Source of the DNA: Pyrus communis
Lineage: Eukaryota > Streptophyta > Magnoliopsida > Rosales > Rosaceae
NCBI RefSeq assembly: GCF_963583255.1
Contig: NC_084816.1
Span: 12,015,100 to 12,079,099, forward strand
Length of the DNA: 64,000 bases
Reading direction: 5' to 3'
Position numbers and translations under genes: made by a program. How positions within the stretch are numbered: position 1 is the first letter of the stretch; every line of letters begins with the position of its first letter. The notes under the pieces were generated by a model. It ran no database searches. It was not told the origin of the DNA and saw only the letters and a program-made list of their open reading frames with translations. Positions 58,783 through 64,000 of this stretch are shown one piece after another.

Positions 58783-59108
58783 TGTTATGATCCCAATTTT
58801 GAGATTGCCTTAATCGCAGGACATTAGACGAAATTGTAATAGGGAGTTAATTGTTAGGAGAATTTGTGGGTATTTTTGTAATAGATTCTAAATAGGGCTG
58901 GTTTAATAGACTTTTGATTTGTTGTGCTAAGCTAGCGTTCACGCACTTGGTGAAGGCAGCAAAAGTTGTTATATCCTCTTTGAATGAGGCAACGGTCATA
59001 TATGAAATTAATATTAAAAAATACTTTTCAATTGTTCTCTTCTTCTCTCTGCAATTTCACCATTGTTGCCGCAGGTCAAGGTTAAACCCATATTTTGGGA
59101 TATTAACA
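58783..59108 (+). repeat. 3' LTR of gypsy C
   Basis: TGTTATGATCCC to ...GGATATTAACA, preceded by a purine tract (gaagggggaag). It aligns with both parts of the 5' LTR. Confidence 0.87.
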
Positions 59109-59446
59109 ATTATTTTCAAAGTTTGATTAAATGTGGGATTTCTCTTTGTTAATCTGAGGGTTTGAGGTTTTTTGCGATTTATTGGTTTGAGGTTTTGAAA
59201 TTTTTTACGATAATGTGAGCGACGGAGATGAAGATGATGAATTTTTGCCAGATTAGGCGACGAAGGAGAGGGAAAAAAGTAGTGAAAATAACACGCGTCA
59301 CCAAGATTCCGACTTATCCGTCTCTTTCTCTCTCACTGAATTGAAATAAAGCACAAAGGCACCTTGCGTGCTTTTGTTCAAAGCCTTACTTCTTCCTGTT
59401 TAGCGCCCCTACCCCACCCGTTTTCCCTCTGCCTCTACAACCCACC
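59109..59446. other. Intergenic, no gene seen
   Basis: Sequence after gypsy C. No domain was recognised. Confidence 0.5.
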
Positions 59447-60610
59447 TAGACCTGTAAACGGGTCGGGTTTACTGGGTTTGGGCCGGGTTTAACCTGACTC
59501 GTTAATCTAACGAGTCATCCGAACTTAACCCGTTAAACTAACGGATCATCCGTTTCACCCGTTAACAATTTTTTTTTTCTTTCTTTTCTTTTCTTTCAAA
59601 TCAAATCAAATCAAATAATTTCAAGAGAAAACACAACACCAAACCCAAACAAATGAGCAGTAGCAGCCGCCATGGTAGACGTAATAATGTTGTACGTAGC
59701 TGCAGGAATGGGTCACATCATCTCCATGATGGAGCTCGGCAAGCTCATCCACCGCTACGGCCCCCACAAGTTCTCCCTCACCATTCTTTACACCTACGGC
59801 AGCTTCTTCGACACCCCTAAGTACGATGTTGTCTGGAACTCCAATCAAACTAGTCCTTCCAGGAACCACCAGGTTCCCATCATTGATCCAAATCTGCGGT
59901 GTCACCATCATGGTTGATGACTGCTTACCCAACTACTGTCTCACAACATAAAACACCATGGCATTGACATACATACATGATCATGACAACAAATTAACAC
60001 ATTTCACATTCAATGGGATAAAACAAAACAAAATTTCAACTTTTATATTTATAATCATCAATGAGATAAAATATTTCAAATTTCATCTTTAGTTCCTAAG
60101 TCAAAAACACAGTCTTTAGGAACAAAAAAGATACCATCAATGGAAAAAATTAAGAACCCAGGTGAGTTGCATGTTTGTTTTTCTAGTAAATGTAAAAATT
60201 TAATGCAAAACTGATGCAGAAAACAAAACCCAGAAGCGAAAAAGGGAAAAAATTGAGAATTTTGAAGCAAACAAAGAGCTCAGACCCCGCCTACATCTTT
60301 CGCATCTTCCACTCCCACGGTGGGAGTCCCACCCTTCCATTTCCTTTCGTCAATTCCCTCGTATCACAAATAAAATTATCCAAAACATCAGCGGCACCGC
60401 AATCATGGTCGACTTCGTTCGCCAGGCCAACATTCCTCCATAATGGGTGGTTAACGGATTCATCCAAAATGACCCGTTATTTAATGGATGATTAACGGGT
60501 TGACCCATTAATCATCCAACCCGTTTATCATTCACCCGAATACTAATTTTAACGGGTTGAATTGGATTGAATTAACTGATCAGGTTGAAAATACCAGGTT
60601 AAACCCACCT
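59447..60610. mobile_element. Possible transposon with inverted ends around a glycosyltransferase fragment
   Basis: The left part (59447-59570) and the right part (60450-60610) are built from the same motifs in opposite orientation: aacgggt/acccgtt, gggtttaacctg on the left, and its complement caggttaaaccc on the right. The repeats are divergent and no target duplication was found. Confidence 0.4.
59672..60440 (+). pseudogene. UDP-glycosyltransferase 5' fragment
   Basis: Family 1 UGTs transfer sugars to small plant metabolites. The frame from ATG 59672 shows the UGT N-terminus ([20 protein letters not shown] then [16 protein letters not shown]), with the catalytic-type His in the GMGH motif. 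The frame stops at 59915. After about 350 bp of AT-rich sequence, 60300-60440 resembles the next part of the domain in a different frame ([30 protein letters not shown]). The C-terminal sugar-donor PSPG box is absent, so this is a truncated pseudogene. Confidence 0.7.
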
Positions 60611-61213
60611 TCCTACCTCGCTCTCTCTTTTTGATTTCCCCTCACCCAATCTCAGACCCGCCCCTAGATTTCAGCAATAGAACCCCACCCTCTCCCAAAC
60701 CAAGAATGACAATAATGCCCACCAATCTTTTATTATCGGCCTTTGGATCTCAAATCAAAATAGGCATTACAGTCAGTTTGACACAAATGCTTCACTCTTT
60801 AACAGCCCAAATAAGGGACAAAAGAGCAAAATCAAGACCTTCGGCCCAAAAAAAGAAAAAAAGCAATTTCATAAATAAAGTGAAATCCCCTAATTCCAAA
60901 TTTCACTGTAGCCAAGTTATAGTCACTTTCTCCCCAACTTTAGAATAGACAATTTCATCACCACACCACCACAATCATCATATTTGCTCGACCAAGTTCG
61001 GTTGCAATTTGACACGCCGGCAACTATAGAAGGAGAAGGTCGTAGTTAGCACAATAGTTACTAGACTGGGTAGATTTTGTACTTTTATGTTGAATTTTTT
61101 CTAGGCTTCCCTGCTGGAATAAAAAGAAAATAAAATAAAATCATATTTTTCATTGCATTAACTAAATGCATTTTGCATAACACAGAGTTATAGTTCATGA
61201 TCCCAACCACTAA
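60611..61213. other. Downstream of the LEA-2 gene, no gene seen
   Basis: The part nearest 61213 is the 3' side of the LEA-2 gene on the minus strand and probably includes its 3' UTR. Around 60840 there is an A-rich run. Confidence 0.55.
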
Positions 61214-61765
61214 TCAAGCAATAAAAATCTCCATCTCGGACTTATTTTCCTGTTCAATGACATCAAGAAAAACTGGATCAACCGTCACGTGACTATCCAC
61301 GTGCACCTTAAACTTGTGATCCCACAGCAAAACCCTCGCCGTGCCGGCGATATCCACAGCGGCGTCGAGCACCATCTCCCGCTTCGCCACGTCGGCAACA
61401 AAGCTAGCAGCGTGCTGGGCCAGCTGCAGCCCGTCGAGCCGAGCTGGCAGCCGGAGCAGCTGGCACGATTTGGGTGACTGAGAGCCGGCCTGGACTTGGG
61501 CAGAGCCGAGAAGGGAGCCGTGGTAGAAGATGGACATGGCGGTGGAGGAGTAGTGGACGGGGGTGATGTTGGGGTTGGTGACATGTACGGTGAGGATGAG
61601 GTCGGCTTCGAGGACTGGGAGGTTGAGCTTGAAGGAGGTGAGGTTGATTGAGATGAGGTGGAAGGTTGGGTCTTTGGGCTTTGACGACAAGAGCGCCGTC
61701 ATGGCTAGAGCCGATGCCGCTCCGATTGCGGCGGAGGTCCAGCTCCATTTGACCTTTTTGCCCAT
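61214..61765 (-). CDS. LEA-2 (NDR1/HIN1-like) family protein, single exon
   Basis: LEA-2/NHL proteins are membrane-anchored or cytosolic plant proteins linked to stress and defence responses (established knowledge; the exact role of this one is unknown). The 183-residue frame starts at ATG 61765 (MGKKVKWSWTSAAIGAASAL). A basic N-terminus and one hydrophobic segment (about 8-27) act as a signal anchor. The LEA_2 domain covers about 52-150, with the typical LILTVHVTNPNITPVHYSS stretch, FYHGSLLGSA and the closing LLWDHKFKVHVDSHVTVDP. The domain is a beta-sandwich in solved relatives. Length and layout match short LEA-2 proteins, no introns are needed and the frame is intact. The coding part is GC-richer than its surroundings. 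Confidence 0.92.
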   Translation of the reverse strand: MGKKVKWSWTSAAIGAASALAMTALLSSKPKDPTFHLISINLTSFKLNLPVLEADLILTVHVTNPNITPVHYSSTAMSIFYHGSLLGSAQVQAGSQSPKSCQLLRLPARLDGLQLAQHAASFVADVAKREMVLDAAVDIAGTARVLLWDHKFKVHVDSHVTVDPVFLDVIEQENKSEMEIFIA

Positions 61766-63043
61766 GGAGTGCCGGCCAAATTACCACTCTTTTTGGGTGT
61801 TCGGACAGAGAGCAAGAGTGGGTTGGGATTTTTGAGGGTTTGAATTGGATACTTGGAGTGATACTCCAATCTGATGTCGTTTTGGATCCAAGACAATGTG
61901 GACAGATGGCCGTAGGAGATCGCGTATAGAGTCGGTGTCGCATGAAAAGGTTTTCAAGTTTTCAACCTTTTTATTTGGAAACTATTATTACTGCTTCAAA
62001 ATTTTCATTTTATATTTTTTATAAGTTTAATTTTCTTTTTAATTGTAGAAAGTATAGAGTATAAAATGAAAATTTTAGAATATGAATAACAATTCCCTTT
62101 TATTTTGGTCCACTAGGTTTCCAACTTTTGTTATTCCTTATTCATTTCATGAACGAGAAATTATTTAGCATCTGATTTTGTTCTTAATTCAAAAATAGTG
62201 GTACCATATTACGATTTAATGATATTTCTTTTCACTTTTAAGTGAGAAGTCTTAGGTTCAAGTCTCATAAAAAACAAATTTGAATCATATTACTACAAGC
62301 CTAGTGTGAAGCGCTACATCCCTCCCGCTTAGTATAAAAATATCGTTGTCCAAAAAAAAAAAAAGAAATTCAAGAATAGTGGTTTATAAGTTGAAATTTG
62401 CAGGTTTAAAATTGAGAGATTATATTCACACATCCTAGGTTATTTTCCCAACAGCTTTTTATTTTTTTAATATTTTTTGACACACCACTAATACTTGATA
62501 GAAAAATATTAATCTCTCTTAAAATGGTTGTTCAAATTCATCTTCTTCGTCTTAGTCTAGTTTTGAAATAGTAATATTACTCATAGCAACCAATAACTAT
62601 AGATGAATTTATAAACGAATGTGAATCTGCATGACATGTTTAATTTGTTAGTGATTGTATGTGTATGCGATTATCTAAGGATAGTAAAGTGCAAGCAGTG
62701 ATTTTCTTTGTTACCCAAGATTAAACACTCTAAGCTAAAATCAAGATGCAAAACTAGAGTATCTAATCAATTTTCCCCGATAATTAACTACATGTACCTT
62801 ATTATTGATTTGCCAGCTAAAATTTTATTTTGGACAATTTTACTCTTGAACTATTATAAAGGGCTAATTTCTTCCTATTCTCAAGTTTTCCTGCATTTCA
62901 TCCAATCTACCATTAAAAAAAGTTTACATGCATCTCATTAAGAGCATGTTTACTTAGAAAGAATGGATTTGTAAGGAATGGGTGTCGTGCCCATTATTAG
63001 GTTTACTAATAACCAAGAAAATGGGAGTGCTTCGCATTCATGT
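61766..63043. other. LEA-2 upstream region and intergenic sequence
   Basis: Upstream side of the LEA-2 gene, then AT-rich sequence without genes. gagcatgtttacttagaaag at 62942-62961 resembles the left end of a hAT-type MITE, whose right end may lie beyond the LTR that begins at 63044. Confidence 0.5.
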
Positions 63044-64000
63044 TGATGAGTTAATTTTATATTATATATTTTACCCTATTTTTATTATGTTTTGATAATT
63101 ATTTTGGCAGAATTTTGATATTTTGATATATATTTTCAATATAAGATATTCGATTTCCTCTGAAGTACAACATGATCAAACGGACGAATTTTAGAGTGAT
63201 TCAAATTAGAGGACGTTTGTGTGTCTCTTGGCGTGTTCGTATCAAAATTTGGGATTTTTCTACTAAGCGGTTATTTTCTGGCGACGAAATAAAGGAGTAG
63301 TGTGCAGTGCTGGAAAATAACGTTTCCGGGCTTAAATTGCGTTGTTGGAGCCCGAGATGACCTCTGATAGGTTCGTGGCCTTCTGGAAAAGTGTTCAGAA
63401 TATTTCAAACCTTAAATCCAGCTATATTGGGCTGGTTTTGGAGAATTTTAGGGGTCCAAAACGTGGCTATTCAGATTTTAGGCGAATTTTACCATTTAAT
63501 TTAGGATTATGTTTCCTATTTTATTTTAGTATTTAGTTTCCTAGTTCGATTGGAAGACCTTTTATTAGGATGATTTAATTTCTGCTAGGTTAAATAAGTT
63601 TGGCTGGCTTTATTCTTATAACTTCTTCTCCGTGCGTTCTTAAAGAGAGGAAATTGGCCAAGCATAGAGGTTTTCAAACTTTTTCTATTCTAGGTGTTGT
63701 CGATCTTTTATTATTTCAATAAAGAACTTTATGATTTTTATTATGAATATGCGTAACTAATTCTCTTTTTGCTAGGGTGAGGCCACGAGCCTTAGCAAGA
63801 TATGTAGTTTCTCTTCAATTTGCTTATGATTAGATGCATGCAAGTTTTCGAATTATTAATCACTGGTTTAAACTATTTAATTGCCTTAATGCTTGATAAC
63901 CATTAGGATTTTTTAGAAAAGTAATTTGATGCAATTTTGGTCGGAGATCGATCCTTGAAATTGACGAAGGCTTCTTGTGATTAATATGTGCAAGTTCACT
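63044..64000 (+). repeat. LTR of the same family as the solo LTR, cut by the window edge
   Basis: Starts TGATGAGTTAATTTTATA and then follows 53674 onward closely: shared phrases include cggacgaattttagagtgat, ggagcccgagatgacctctg and ctagttcgattggaagacct. It carries a short extra AT stretch near its start. Whether it is a solo LTR or part of a full element cannot be seen. Confidence 0.85.

Larger units (their letters stand above)
51348..59108 (+). mobile_element. Gypsy C, chromovirus-like LTR retrotransposon, decayed and hit by three insertions
   Basis: Short LTRs (326 bp for the 3' copy) start TGTTATGATCCCAATT. Between them the order is gag, protease, RT, RNase H, integrase with a chromodomain-like tail. 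Short LTRs and a chromodomain suggest the Reina or a related chromovirus clade (inference). Inserts: hAT-like MITE 51426-51947, solo LTR 53674-55187, Harbinger-like MITE 57314-57795. I found no convincing target duplication around the element. Confidence 0.85.

Noticed and set aside
61285..61943. Pro/Ser-rich frames overlapping the LEA-2 gene
   Set aside because: Shadow frames of a GC-rich coding region. The LEA-2 frame has the recognisable domain.

Overview
This is a plant nuclear window. Three host genes carry plant-specific features: a FANTASTIC FOUR (FAF) family protein, a five-exon CRIB-RhoGAP (ROP GTPase-activating protein) and a LEA-2 protein. Most of the rest is nested LTR retrotransposons and small DNA transposons. 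The repeat families resemble ones I know from apple and pear, so Rosaceae is my best guess; that is an inference, not something the sequence proves.

Layout. 1-1386: 3' end of a Ty1-copia element with an LTR. 3200-17460: a decayed minus-strand Ty3-gypsy element (gypsy A), split inside its protease by a young 11.3-kb minus-strand LTR element (3500-14820, target duplication TATAA). That insertion has 2.16-kb LTRs, a tRNA-Asp-type primer site, gag and protease but no reverse transcriptase, and an antisense coiled-coil ORF. 19987-21012: FAF gene. 22246-22455: a tRNA-derived SINE with an 11-bp duplication. 23019-23390: a higher-order minisatellite. 24200-37332: a three-level nest, in which a hAT-like MITE is split by gypsy B (TATTT duplication, 2.6-kb LTRs), whose left LTR is split by a non-autonomous TR-GAG-like element. 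37687-37834: a MITE with a 9-bp duplication.

40056-45790 (minus): the RopGAP gene. Its splice junctions are intact, but two frame-breaking indels interrupt the reading frame. 46317-47610: a Pack-MULE-like element whose ~290-bp inverted repeats enclose a fragment of an At1g16860-like membrane protein gene. 49136-49651: a non-autonomous Mutator-like element. 49780-50420: an old gypsy fragment. 51348-59108: a plus-strand chromovirus-like gypsy C. Gypsy C is hit three times: a hAT-like MITE in its 5' LTR, a solo LTR between protease and reverse transcriptase, and a PIF/Harbinger-like MITE in its integrase. 59447-60610: a UDP-glycosyltransferase 5' fragment between related inverted repeats. 61214-61765 (minus): the LEA-2 gene. 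63044-64000: the start of another LTR, of the same family as the solo LTR.

The three host genes do not form a pathway and appear independently transcribed. No transposon here has an uninterrupted set of coding regions; gag and pol frames carry stops, shifts or deletions. Element boundaries come from reading repeats, terminal inverted repeats and target duplications by eye, so edges without a stated duplication are approximate.
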